From: an uncultured Verrucomicrobium sp.
GTDB taxonomy: Bacteria > Verrucomicrobiota > Verrucomicrobiia > Methylacidiphilales > GAS474
Assembly (NCBI GenBank): GCA_903889845.1
Contig: CAISZB010000515.1
Coordinates: 1 to 7,087 of the forward strand
Length of the DNA: 7,087 nt
Direction: 5' to 3'
Positions 1 through 6,711 of the stretch are shown here, one piece after another. A program made the position numbers and the translations under genes. A model generated the notes under the pieces. The model searched no databases. It was not told where the DNA came from and worked only from the letters and a program-made list of their open reading frames with translations. How positions within the stretch are numbered: the stretch's first letter is position 1; each line of letters opens with the position of its first letter.

Positions 1-1827
1 CGCCTCGGGCCAGCGGTCGCCGGAGGAGGAGGCCGTGAACGGACGCCACGCCCCGGCGATCTCGATTTCGGGCTTCAGCCCGATGGGGACGGGAAGGATA
101 AAGGCGATTTCCCGCGCGTAATTCCCGGCGGGGAAGCCGACGCCCCACTCGGAGGCGAAGCCCTCGGCGCCATAGCCGTTGCGGACGAAGAAGCGAATCC
201 GCTCCGCGTCGTAGGCCTTCGACCACAGGACCTCGGCGGGACGCGCCGAAGCAGACTCAGGCAAGAGGCCGATGTGGGGTGCCTCGTGCTCGGTGAAGGA
301 ATCCCGCGTCAGGACTTCCCCCTCGGCGTTGTGGACCGCCATCGTCGTCGCGTCGCGGAAGGAGGTGGCGCAACTGCGGAAGACCTTTCCGTTCACGTCG
401 CCCACCTCGACATGCCAGAGGCCCGCCGGATCGTTCGACGTCGCGTAAAGCAGCTCGTTCCCGACGAAGAGCGTCGCCAGCGGGGAGCCGCCGAGGAGAC
501 ATCCGAGGTTCGGGTCGCCGTAGAACTTCACCACCGGGAGGCTGCAAAGGGAGGACTTGCCCGCAAAGCTTGTCTCATAGCGCGGCGTGCTGACCCGCAC
601 CCAGTCGTGCCACCAGGCGTAGCTGTAGTAGGCGGGCGGCTCGACGGGGGCGATCCCCTCGATATCGTACTCGAAGAGGCATCGGGCCAAGTAGGAGTAG
701 AAACGGGAGCCGAGGAGGGCGGAGAACTGCTTTTCGATCGTGATGTTCTGCCCGTAGGGGAGCTGCTCCGGGAGTCCCGTCTCAGCAAAAGTCGGTTGCC
801 GCCGGACGAAGTCGACATAGCGGTCGACATACCAGCGGAACCAGCCCCGAACCTCAGGATCGAGACCGACGGAGACGCCCGCCGCCTCAACAGGAACCGA
901 CTCGATCAGGCACCCGCTGAACCACGCGCGATGGACGCCGTAGCCGTCGAGGTCGCTCGCCGTATGCCCGGCCCGGGAAAGGTTGCGCAGGAGGCCCAGG
1001 AAATAGTGCCGGGAAAACTCGGTCCACTCCGCGTTTTCCGTGAAGACCCCCTCCTTTAACCCGTGGTGATAGACAAAAGCGAAACCCTGCGGCTCCGTGC
1101 AATAGTAGACAGGCGTGTGCGTATTCGTCGCACAATCGGCCCGCCCCTCTGCCTCAGGACCGCCGCCCGCATAGTTCCAAGTGTAGTCGGGACGGAGGCT
1201 CGGCTGGGCATAGTGTCCGCTGCGGCAGATCGGATGCCGGTAGGCGTGGATGCCATTCTTCCACATATCGAAGCAAGCCTTCCGGTACTTTTCCTCCCCC
1301 GCCACCCGCCATGCCCAGTAATAGGCACGCAGTTCGAAGCGCATCTGCTGCGTCCAACCTTCCGTCCCCTCCGGAAGCCGGATGCGGAAGTGGTTTTCCA
1401 CCATCCGCACCAGCGCGGCGCGCGGGGCCTCCGTCTCCGCCTCGGGCAGGCCCAGCTTCCCGGCATAATGGCAGAACGTCCCCAGCGCATCGGCGACGTG
1501 GCAGCCGGAGGCCGGGTGATCATTCACCGCCCCATCGGGCTCACTTAAAAGTCCGTCCTCCCGGACTGCCACGGAGAGCCGCCGCGCCAGCGCCGAAGCC
1601 CGCTCGCTGTGTTTCTGCCCCTCCCCCAGCAGCGCCATATAGACGTGGTAGATCAGGAGGTGGTGCTGGATACCCGTCGAGGCCGCGATCCCGGTCGAGG
1701 GATCGAGGTAGCCGTCCTCCTTCTCGCGCCAGCAGGCGTCGAGGAAGGCGACGAACGGGGCGTTCGAGAGGAAGCGCCGCAGATCGGTGGAAGAGGAGAC
1801 GGAGGCGTTCGGAGGCAGGGTGGTCAT
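1..1827 (-). CDS. Large protein of unrecognised family, probable alpha/alpha-toroid plus beta-sandwich, carbohydrate-locus member (3' end outside window)
   Basis: The frame is open for all 609 codons from ATG at 1827 to the window edge, so the C-terminus is missing. I do not recognise the family. Residues ~15-400 are rich in aromatic-containing amphipathic helices (for example YYWAWRVAGEEKYRKA at 169-184 and SRFYSYLARCLFEYDI at 374-389), as in six- or seven-hairpin toroids of glycoside hydrolases and polysaccharide lyases. From about 408 (DWVRVSTPRYETS) the chain turns beta-rich and Gly/Val-rich, suggesting a C-terminal beta-sandwich. Conserved-looking polar clusters are H194/H198/H204, RPDYTWNYAGGG at 212-223 and YAWWHDW at 403-409; their catalytic role is a guess. 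There is no signal peptide or membrane segment, so the product may be cytoplasmic. The start is supported by the 20-base gap after the GH2 stop, although no Shine-Dalgarno is visible; the next in-frame Met is residue 64. Co-transcription with the GH2 gene is likely. A lyase, hydrolase or non-catalytic toroid protein are all possible. Confidence 0.75.
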   Translation of the reverse strand, partial: MTTLPPNASVSSSTDLRRFLSNAPFVAFLDACWREKEDGYLDPSTGIAASTGIQHHLLIYHVYMALLGEGQKHSERASALARRLSVAVREDGLLSEPDGAVNDHPASGCHVADALGTFCHYAGKLGLPEAETEAPRAALVRMVENHFRIRLPEGTEGWTQQMRFELRAYYWAWRVAGEEKYRKACFDMWKNGIHAYRHPICRSGHYAQPSLRPDYTWNYAGGGPEAEGRADCATNTHTPVYYCTEPQGFAFVYHHGLKEGVFTENAEWTEFSRHYFLGLLRNLSRAGHTASDLDGYGVHRAWFSGCLIESVPVEAAGVSVGLDPEVRGWFRWYVDRYVDFVRRQPTFAETGLPEQLPYGQNITIEKQFSALLGSRFYSYLARCLFEYDIEGIAPVEPPAYYSYAWWHDWVRVSTPRYETSFAGKSSLCSLPVVKFYGDPNLGCLLGGSPLATLFVGNELLYATSNDPAGLWHVEVGDVNGKVFRSCATSFRDATTMAVHNAEGEVLTRDSFTEHEAPHIGLLPESASARPAEVLWSKAYDAERIRFFVRNGYGAEGFASEWGVGFPAGNYAREIAFILPVPIGLKPEIEIAGAWRPFTASSSGDRWPEA

Positions 1828-1847
1828 GGGGATGTGGAATGTCGGAA

Positions 1848-4589
1848 TCAGAGGGCTTCGGAGAAGAAATGCTTCAGGCCGTGATGGGAATCGTAGCGGA
1901 TCTCGACGGCACCCTTGGCCCCATCAGGGAGCTTCACCTCCCGGCTCTCGCCGGGGGCCAGGACGGCGACCGTGTCGAGGGGTACCGTGGCGGAAGCCCC
2001 CGCCGCAACGCCGTCGCCCGAGGCAGGGGCGTTGTCGGCAACCGTCGCCGCGTTCGGATTGAGCGAGAAGCTCACCTCCCGCATCGGGTACTCGCTCCGG
2101 TTCGTGAAGACGACCGTCCCGCCGTCCTTCTTCACCGTATAGGGAAGTTGGATGTCCTTCAGGAAGGCATGGCCGCGTTCGTCCTCCATCTCCCCGTGCC
2201 AGCCGTAGAGGAAACCGCCTATGCCGGGCGCGTGGGAGATCATGTTCCATTTCCACCTCATCTCGGTCTCCCAACCGTCGATGTCCTTATCGCGGTCGGG
2301 CTTCCCCTTGTAGGTCCCCCACTCCGTGTAGACGAAGGGCTTGCCGCCCGCGGCGGCGTAGACCTCCGGCGACTGGGCCGTCAGGGCGGGCGGCTTCTGG
2401 TAGATATTCCAGCCGATGATGTCCTGGCCCTCGAAGAAGAACCAGTTATCCCCCCAACTGTCGAGGTTCGCCAGGGTCACCGGACGATGGTAGGGATCGC
2501 CCGCGCGGATCGCCTCCCGAGCCTCGGTCAGATAGCGCTGCAGGATGGGCCGGTCGTCGTAGCCGGGCGTGTGATGGATCTCGTTTCCGTCGTTCCAAAG
2601 GAGGACGTTCGGCGTCTCAGCCATCAGGATCGGGAGACGACGCTGGAGATCGGTCGCCAGACGGAAGTCGGGGTTCGAGAGCTGGCCGAAGATACCTATG
2701 CTCAGGTTGCATGTAGCCGCGGCGACAACAGGCATTACCATCAGACCGCGAGAGAAGGCCTCGTTCGCCAACCAGGAGTTCGCATCATTGCAGCGGATCG
2801 TGTTGAAGCCGAGTTCCTGGTAGAGCTTCGCGACGCGAATGAACTCGGCCTTCGTCACCTTTCGGTCGTTCTTGAACTCGACCCCCTCGTTGCCGTTGAT
2901 GCCCCGGATCACGTAAGGATCGCCATTCACACGCAGTTCGGTCCCGCGCAGTTCGACAACGACGCCGTGGAAGTCGATCCGCTGGGAATCGGTCACCAAG
3001 CCCGCCTTGTCCAGGAGCTGGACCTCCCCGTGGTAGGAGGCGAACTGGGCCGGGAGCTTGAACTTGGCGGAGTACACTTTCACACCGCCATCGACGGAGA
3101 TCGTCTTCTCCTGCCCCTCGCAACGGAACCGGACCGCCGCCACCCCGGTACCGTCGGCGACCGTGCAGTCGAAGCGGTGCATCGCCGTGCCGTCGTCAGC
3201 CACCGTCGTCGGCGCCGTCCGAGTGAAGGAGGCAACGCCGGGATGCGGTACAGTCGTTAGCGCAACGCTGCCCAGGAGGCCGTAGATGTTCTTTGCGGCG
3301 CGGTCGTCGCGATGTCTGAATATCCACCATCCGCTCACCGGATCGCCGTAGAGGCGGACGGCGACGACATTCTTCCCGGCGTGAAGGAACTTCCCGACCT
3401 CATAGGCGAGCGGCCACCGGTATTCGCCAAAATAAATAGGCAAAACGAGTCGGCCCTTGTCTTCCGGCATTGCGCTCTTGTCGAAGGGAAAAGGAATTTC
3501 GCAGCGATCAAACCAGTCCCACGTTATCGCCTTCTTGACCGGGAGACCGCTTCGGTTTCGGGTTCCGTTCAGCACCACCCAATCGTTCTCCTTGCGGACC
3601 GAGGCCTGCGTGCCGACCCACTCCCCGTTGACGTACAGCCGCGCATCGTCGCACAGATCATCGAAGCGGAGGTAGACCGATCCCTTTAAATCGTCCCGGG
3701 AAAGGTTGACTTCCTTGCGGTACCAGAAATGGCTCCCCGGCTGGTCGGGCACTAGGGGCTCCGGCACCGTCACTTCGGGCCAAGTGGAGGCGTCGTAATC
3801 TTCCCTTGCATAAGAGGTGTCAGCCAGGAAGGCATAGTCCCACGTCCGTTCCCCGAAGGCCTTTTTCCGCCACTTCCCGTCGAGCGGTATCCGGTTGAGC
3901 TGGGGCGAGGAGGCGACCTGGTCCCACTTCACCGCGTGGTCGAAGTTCTCGTAGTAGAGCGGTTCGATCGGCTCCACCTCGGGCCAGCGGAACTGGGTCT
4001 GGTAGGCCTGCCGTTTCTCCTCGCGCCAGTTCGGCGTCGGCATGTGGAGGGTGACCGAGGTGATCTTCACGTCGGTGGTGCCCCGCGCGTCCCCGCCCAG
4101 GTTCTGCAGGAAGAGGTAGATGTGGTTCCCCGTCGCCGCCGACTTCTTCGGCAGGTAATCAAGGTAGTAGCGGTAGGTGTGGACACCCTCCTGAAGAATC
4201 GCCGCCCCCTCAACGCCAGAACGAGAATCCCAGAAGTGTTCGGGTTCCGCCGGATTCGCCACGACGAAGTCCATTCGGAGAATCGGTTTCGTGATCTCCA
4301 CCGTCGTCTCGAGGTAGCCACCATCCATGTAGTCCTTGAGCGGATAGGAGCCGAAGTCGATCTGAATATAGTTGTCCGTGTTCGCAGCATCGTCGAAATG
4401 CACCTTCACCACCCCGCCCTGCGTCTCCAGCCTGAACGCTTTCTTCGGGTCCTTATAGATCGAGGGGTGACACTCCGAATCGGGCCAGAGCGTCTGCGTG
4501 TGGCCAGTACAACCGATGAAGACGGTGAGGGCGGCTACGAGAAGAAGCAGCGACAGCCGAAGGGTGATCGGGCGGCGGAAGGAATACAT
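1848..4589 (-). CDS. Lipoprotein glycoside hydrolase, GH2-like (clan GH-A)
   Basis: A predicted exo-acting beta-glycosidase (galactosidase, mannosidase or glucuronidase type; substrate not deducible). Numbering here is from the longer in-frame ATG at 4655 (935 aa). I prefer Met23 (4589), giving 913 aa, because MYSFRRPITLRLSLLLL starts a normal signal peptide ending at FIGC, with Cys49 as probable lipidation site; from 4655 an odd 22-residue charged extension would precede it. Visible modules: extra N-terminal beta-sandwich ~65-205; GH2 sugar-binding jelly roll ~255-460 (SHFWYRKEV at 308-316, YVNGEWVGT at 341-349) with a ~60-residue insertion; Ig-like linker ~465-565; TIM barrel ~566-835; C-terminal beta domain ~836-925. 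The acid/base is probably Glu692 in LLWNDGNEI and the nucleophile Glu778 in VYTEWG, 86 residues apart, as expected for clan GH-A. The usual R-x-x-H-Y-P motif is R-C-N-D-A-N (621-626). No Shine-Dalgarno precedes either start. Class is well supported, exact family less so. Confidence 0.88.
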   Translation of the reverse strand: MYSFRRPITLRLSLLLLVAALTVFIGCTGHTQTLWPDSECHPSIYKDPKKAFRLETQGGVVKVHFDDAANTDNYIQIDFGSYPLKDYMDGGYLETTVEITKPILRMDFVVANPAEPEHFWDSRSGVEGAAILQEGVHTYRYYLDYLPKKSAATGNHIYLFLQNLGGDARGTTDVKITSVTLHMPTPNWREEKRQAYQTQFRWPEVEPIEPLYYENFDHAVKWDQVASSPQLNRIPLDGKWRKKAFGERTWDYAFLADTSYAREDYDASTWPEVTVPEPLVPDQPGSHFWYRKEVNLSRDDLKGSVYLRFDDLCDDARLYVNGEWVGTQASVRKENDWVVLNGTRNRSGLPVKKAITWDWFDRCEIPFPFDKSAMPEDKGRLVLPIYFGEYRWPLAYEVGKFLHAGKNVVAVRLYGDPVSGWWIFRHRDDRAAKNIYGLLGSVALTTVPHPGVASFTRTAPTTVADDGTAMHRFDCTVADGTGVAAVRFRCEGQEKTISVDGGVKVYSAKFKLPAQFASYHGEVQLLDKAGLVTDSQRIDFHGVVVELRGTELRVNGDPYVIRGINGNEGVEFKNDRKVTKAEFIRVAKLYQELGFNTIRCNDANSWLANEAFSRGLMVMPVVAAATCNLSIGIFGQLSNPDFRLATDLQRRLPILMAETPNVLLWNDGNEIHHTPGYDDRPILQRYLTEAREAIRAGDPYHRPVTLANLDSWGDNWFFFEGQDIIGWNIYQKPPALTAQSPEVYAAAGGKPFVYTEWGTYKGKPDRDKDIDGWETEMRWKWNMISHAPGIGGFLYGWHGEMEDERGHAFLKDIQLPYTVKKDGGTVVFTNRSEYPMREVSFSLNPNAATVADNAPASGDGVAAGASATVPLDTVAVLAPGESREVKLPDGAKGAVEIRYDSHHGLKHFFSEAL
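4509..4589 (-). other. Lipoprotein (type II) signal peptide of the GH2 enzyme
   Basis: From Met at 4589 the product begins with a basic n-region (RRPITLR), then a hydrophobic stretch LSLLLLVAALTVFIG, then Cys encoded at 4511-4509. Phe at -3 of the lipobox (FIGC) is less usual than Leu, but Ile at -2 and Gly at -1 fit. The residues after Cys are Thr-Gly, not Asp, so no inner-membrane retention signal of the E. coli type is seen. This implies export and membrane anchoring, and it decides the start codon. Confidence 0.7.
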
Positions 4590-4615
4590 TATAAATCGGG
4601 ATAAAGCAGGGTGTA

Positions 4616-4635
4616 CCGATCCCGGCCGGAATCGG
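4616..4635. repeat. 20-base near-perfect dyad upstream of the preferred GH2 start
   Basis: The plus strand reads CCGATCCCGGCCGGAATCGG, which matches its own reverse complement except at one symmetric pair. In minus-strand RNA that mismatch becomes a G-U wobble, giving an 8-base-pair GC-rich stem with a GGCC loop. It ends 26 bases before the ATG at 4589, between the PEP-CTERM stop and the GH2 gene. No U-run follows, so a classical intrinsic terminator is unlikely. It could be an operator for a dimeric regulator such as the LacI-type protein nearby, or an mRNA hairpin affecting GH2 expression. If translation began at 4655 it would lie inside the coding sequence. Confidence 0.4.
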
Positions 4636-4672
4636 GTCCGGTCGAGGTCGATCATCCCCCCGAAGATAGATT

Positions 4673-6640
4673 TCAGACGAGCACGAACACCTTTTTTTGC
4701 TTCCGCAAAACGGTAAGAAATAGAACCCCGCCCATGACGAACATAGCCACGGTGGAAGGCTCCGGAACGGCGAGGGTGACAGTCAGTAGCCCGGTATTGT
4801 CGAGCATCGCCGTGTAGCCGCTAAGCCCGGTGAACGAGACAGACGCATCGTTGATTGTTCCGAAACCTGAGAGAAGTTGGAGATTCCCCGCCCCTCCCGT
4901 CCACCCCGACAGATCGATGGTGCCGCTGAGCGTCGCGGTCGCGCTCCCGCCGGAGCTCATGATCGTGTCACCGTTGCTTACGTAGAGGGTCGCCTCGCTG
5001 GCCAGAGTAAAAGAACTGCCCGAGGTAAGAGTGAAAGTCAGGGCCGAGGTGCCGTCGAGGCTCAAACCGCCGCCGGAAACATTGACGGCCCCCGCCGTCA
5101 GCGTCGTCTGGGCAATTTTAAGCGCCCCACTCTGGACATTCAGTGCGCCGATCCCGTTGGAGCCCGCGGTCAACGTCGCCGCCGTGGAGGCAGTCGAAGT
5201 CGTCCCCACTGCCGCCGTTCCGGCGTAGGTGAAGGTCGAGCCGCTGGTGATCCCGTTGCCAAGCGCGTTCAGCGTGCTGTTGCCGCCAACCGCCACGAGA
5301 GTGAGGCCGCTTCCGACCTTCGTCGTCACGTTCGTCGTCGTGAAATTGAACGACCCGGCCTTGATCGTCCCCCCTGCCGTGCTGCTGGTCAGGTTCCACG
5401 TCGAAGTCGAACCGGAACTGCCATTACCCAGGCTCGGAGCCCACGCCCCGGCCCCGGTCCCAGCGGAGAGGTCAAGGGTGTAGCCCCTCACGTCAATCCC
5501 ATAGACCGCGGCTGTTGTCGACGTGTTGGTCTGCGTCGTCGGCATCGTTCCTCCAGAAGCGAGGGTCATATTGGTGGAAAGCTCCATGTTGTTCATCCCA
5601 CTACCGCCCGCCTGCCCGTCGTAGAACTTGATCCCCCCGACGCTCAGCGTTCCCGTTCCCGAATAGGCACCCACCCTGTTCACCACTGTTGTGCCCGTAT
5701 AGCTGCTGAAGCTGAGCGTTGTACTGCTCAGATCCAGGTCGGTCGTAAAAGTCTGACTCCCCGCGCCGCGAAAGCTGATTTGGCCAAGGCTAGCCCCCGC
5801 ACCGAGAGAAAGAGATGCCCCATGGATGGTATAGGTTGCCCCTGTTCCAGTCAGATAGATCGCAGCGGTTGTTCCTGCCCCGATTGCAATCGTGCCTCCG
5901 CTGATAGTGAGGCTTCCTGCCGAGAGGGTGTAGAGGCCGCTCGTTGTGTTGGTTCCGGGATCACCGATCTTCAGCGTCCCCCCGCTGCCCATATTTATGT
6001 AACCCGTGGTGGTAACCGGCCCCGATGTGGCGTTCGCTGCCGACGATTGGAAGAAGTCGAGCGTGCCGCCGGAAGCAATCGAGAGTGCTACTCCGGTATT
6101 GAGCGTGGTGTTGTAGTTGGTGGTGGCGGAGCCGCTCACCACCCCCAGTAACCCGCCGCTGTTGATATAGACGTAGCGAGTGGCGCCGCTCACGTTAAGC
6201 ATGTTCTGCCCGGTCGCCGTAGGATCGATAAGGAGTTCACTAGTCCCCCCGTTGGTGGCGGAAAGAGTGGGGGCGTTGAGCAGACTCAACGTCCGCTGCA
6301 CGTCGATCTCATTCGTGTAAGCACTCGTCTCCGTGAGGCTAAGGGTGGCGAGGTAGCCGCTCGCGCCGCTGTCATAGACGACGGTTTGATTGGCGGCGGT
6401 CGCGTTCCCCACATTGGCCGTATCGCCGGACGGCCCCGCCGTCGTGTCCCCGCCCGGGGAAAGGGACCCGCTGCCGCCAGTCCAATTGGAAGCGGTCGAC
6501 CACGTCCCCCCGGAGGCGCCAGTCCACGTGTAGGTCGTCCCCGCTCGGGCTGGCGCAAGCAAAACCATCCCCAGGGCGAGGAGGGCGAGGACCGCCCCGA
6601 TTCCGGGGGCGGCAGGACGGCGAAGTTCCGTGCGTTTCAT
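4673..6640 (-). CDS. Secreted PEP-CTERM beta-helix protein (autotransporter-type strand repeats)
   Basis: A 655-residue exported protein with no recognisable catalytic domain, probably a cell-surface or matrix structural, adhesive or glycan-associated protein. Residues 1-33 form a signal peptide (RR before a hydrophobic core, cleavage after ARA33). The mature part opens with YTWTG, TW and NWTGG, typical of autotransporter-associated beta-strand proteins of Verrucomicrobiota. It is very rich in Ser, Thr, Gly and Ala and has no cysteine. An SGG-[TL] turn recurs at residues 161, 190, 219 and 247, a spacing of 28-29 that suggests beta-helix coils. The C-terminus has VPEPST (625-630), a hydrophobic segment (631-645) and basic RKQKK (646-650): the exosortase recognition signal. 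I chose ATG 6640 because it gives a clean signal peptide behind a purine-rich stretch. The same frame stays open upstream into the regulator gene, but that extension is out-of-frame regulator sequence and would bury the signal peptide. No exosortase gene is in the window. Confidence 0.87.
   Translation of the reverse strand: MKRTELRRPAAPGIGAVLALLALGMVLLAPARAGTTYTWTGASGGTWSTASNWTGGSGSLSPGGDTTAGPSGDTANVGNATAANQTVVYDSGASGYLATLSLTETSAYTNEIDVQRTLSLLNAPTLSATNGGTSELLIDPTATGQNMLNVSGATRYVYINSGGLLGVVSGSATTNYNTTLNTGVALSIASGGTLDFFQSSAANATSGPVTTTGYINMGSGGTLKIGDPGTNTTSGLYTLSAGSLTISGGTIAIGAGTTAAIYLTGTGATYTIHGASLSLGAGASLGQISFRGAGSQTFTTDLDLSSTTLSFSSYTGTTVVNRVGAYSGTGTLSVGGIKFYDGQAGGSGMNNMELSTNMTLASGGTMPTTQTNTSTTAAVYGIDVRGYTLDLSAGTGAGAWAPSLGNGSSGSTSTWNLTSSTAGGTIKAGSFNFTTTNVTTKVGSGLTLVAVGGNSTLNALGNGITSGSTFTYAGTAAVGTTSTASTAATLTAGSNGIGALNVQSGALKIAQTTLTAGAVNVSGGGLSLDGTSALTFTLTSGSSFTLASEATLYVSNGDTIMSSGGSATATLSGTIDLSGWTGGAGNLQLLSGFGTINDASVSFTGLSGYTAMLDNTGLLTVTLAVPEPSTVAMFVMGGVLFLTVLRKQKKVFVLV
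4676..4771 (-). other. PEP-CTERM sorting signal
   Basis: The last 32 residues of the beta-helix protein hold the three parts of a PEP-CTERM signal in order: the VPEPST motif with Pro-Glu-Pro at residues 626-628, a 15-residue hydrophobic helix (VAMFVMGGVLFLTVL), and a short basic cluster RKQKK. Five further residues (VFVLV) follow, slightly longer than the usual abrupt end. In known systems an exosortase (EpsH/XrtA-like) recognises such signals during export. Confidence 0.85.
4691..4697 (-). other. A_AAA_AAG slippery heptamer near the end of the PEP-CTERM gene
   Basis: The codons CAA-AAA-AAG-GTG in the basic cluster place A-AAA-AAG in the exact phase of a -1 frameshift heptamer, within an A7 run (4692-4698 on the complement). 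A -1 slip, or insertion of one A, bypasses the stop at 4675-4673 and reads 12 codons without a stop into the ATG at 4655 of the GH2 frame. A small inverted repeat with a GGAA loop (4695-4710) lies upstream and overlaps the run; no strong structure lies at the usual 5-9 base downstream spacing. Whether it is used is unknown. Confidence 0.3.
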
Positions 6641-6648
6641 GGCATTGA

Positions 6649-6664
6649 CTCTTTCTTTTCTTTC
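6649..6664 (-). promoter_or_regulatory. Purine-rich putative ribosome-binding region of the PEP-CTERM gene
   Basis: The mRNA reads GAAAGAAAAGAAAGAG, ending 8 bases before the ATG at 6640. It is the only start in the window with a plausible purine-rich leader, although it is not a perfect GGAGG. It supports initiation at 6640 rather than a fusion with the upstream regulator frame. The rest of the 71-base gap (6641-6711) shows no convincing promoter boxes and no terminator hairpin. Confidence 0.4.
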
Positions 6665-6711
6665 GGGTTTCAGGCGGGCTTTCGGCGATTTCGTTGCAAG
6701 GACTGTTCTAT

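Noticed and set aside
274..1059. A 261-codon open frame on the plus strand
   Set aside because: It lies wholly inside the minus-strand 609-codon frame, uses unusual Arg/Val/Glu-rich composition and shows no domain. It reads as a shadow.
1311..3260. A 649-codon open frame on the plus strand opposite the GH2 gene
   Set aside because: It is a shadow of the minus-strand gene caused by GC-rich third codon positions. Its product is Arg/Pro/Gly-rich with no recognisable domain, and the minus frame has catalytic motifs and a signal peptide.
4616..4635. Intrinsic terminator after the PEP-CTERM gene
   Set aside because: The stem is strong, but the bases that follow on the minus strand (TACACCCTG) have no U-run.
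4590..4655. GH2 translation starting at ATG 4655
   Set aside because: It would put 22 charged residues before a good lipoprotein signal peptide, and no ribosome-binding sequence precedes it. It is kept as an alternative only.
4695..4710. Small inverted repeat TTTTGC-TTCC-GCAAAA as a terminator
   Set aside because: It lies inside coding sequence for the basic tail of the PEP-CTERM protein and has a weak A/T-rich stem.
4877..6151. A 424-codon open frame on the plus strand opposite the beta-helix gene
   Set aside because: The product is low-complexity Arg-rich sequence typical of antisense reading of Ser/Thr/Gly codons, and the opposite strand encodes a complete protein with signal peptide and sorting signal.
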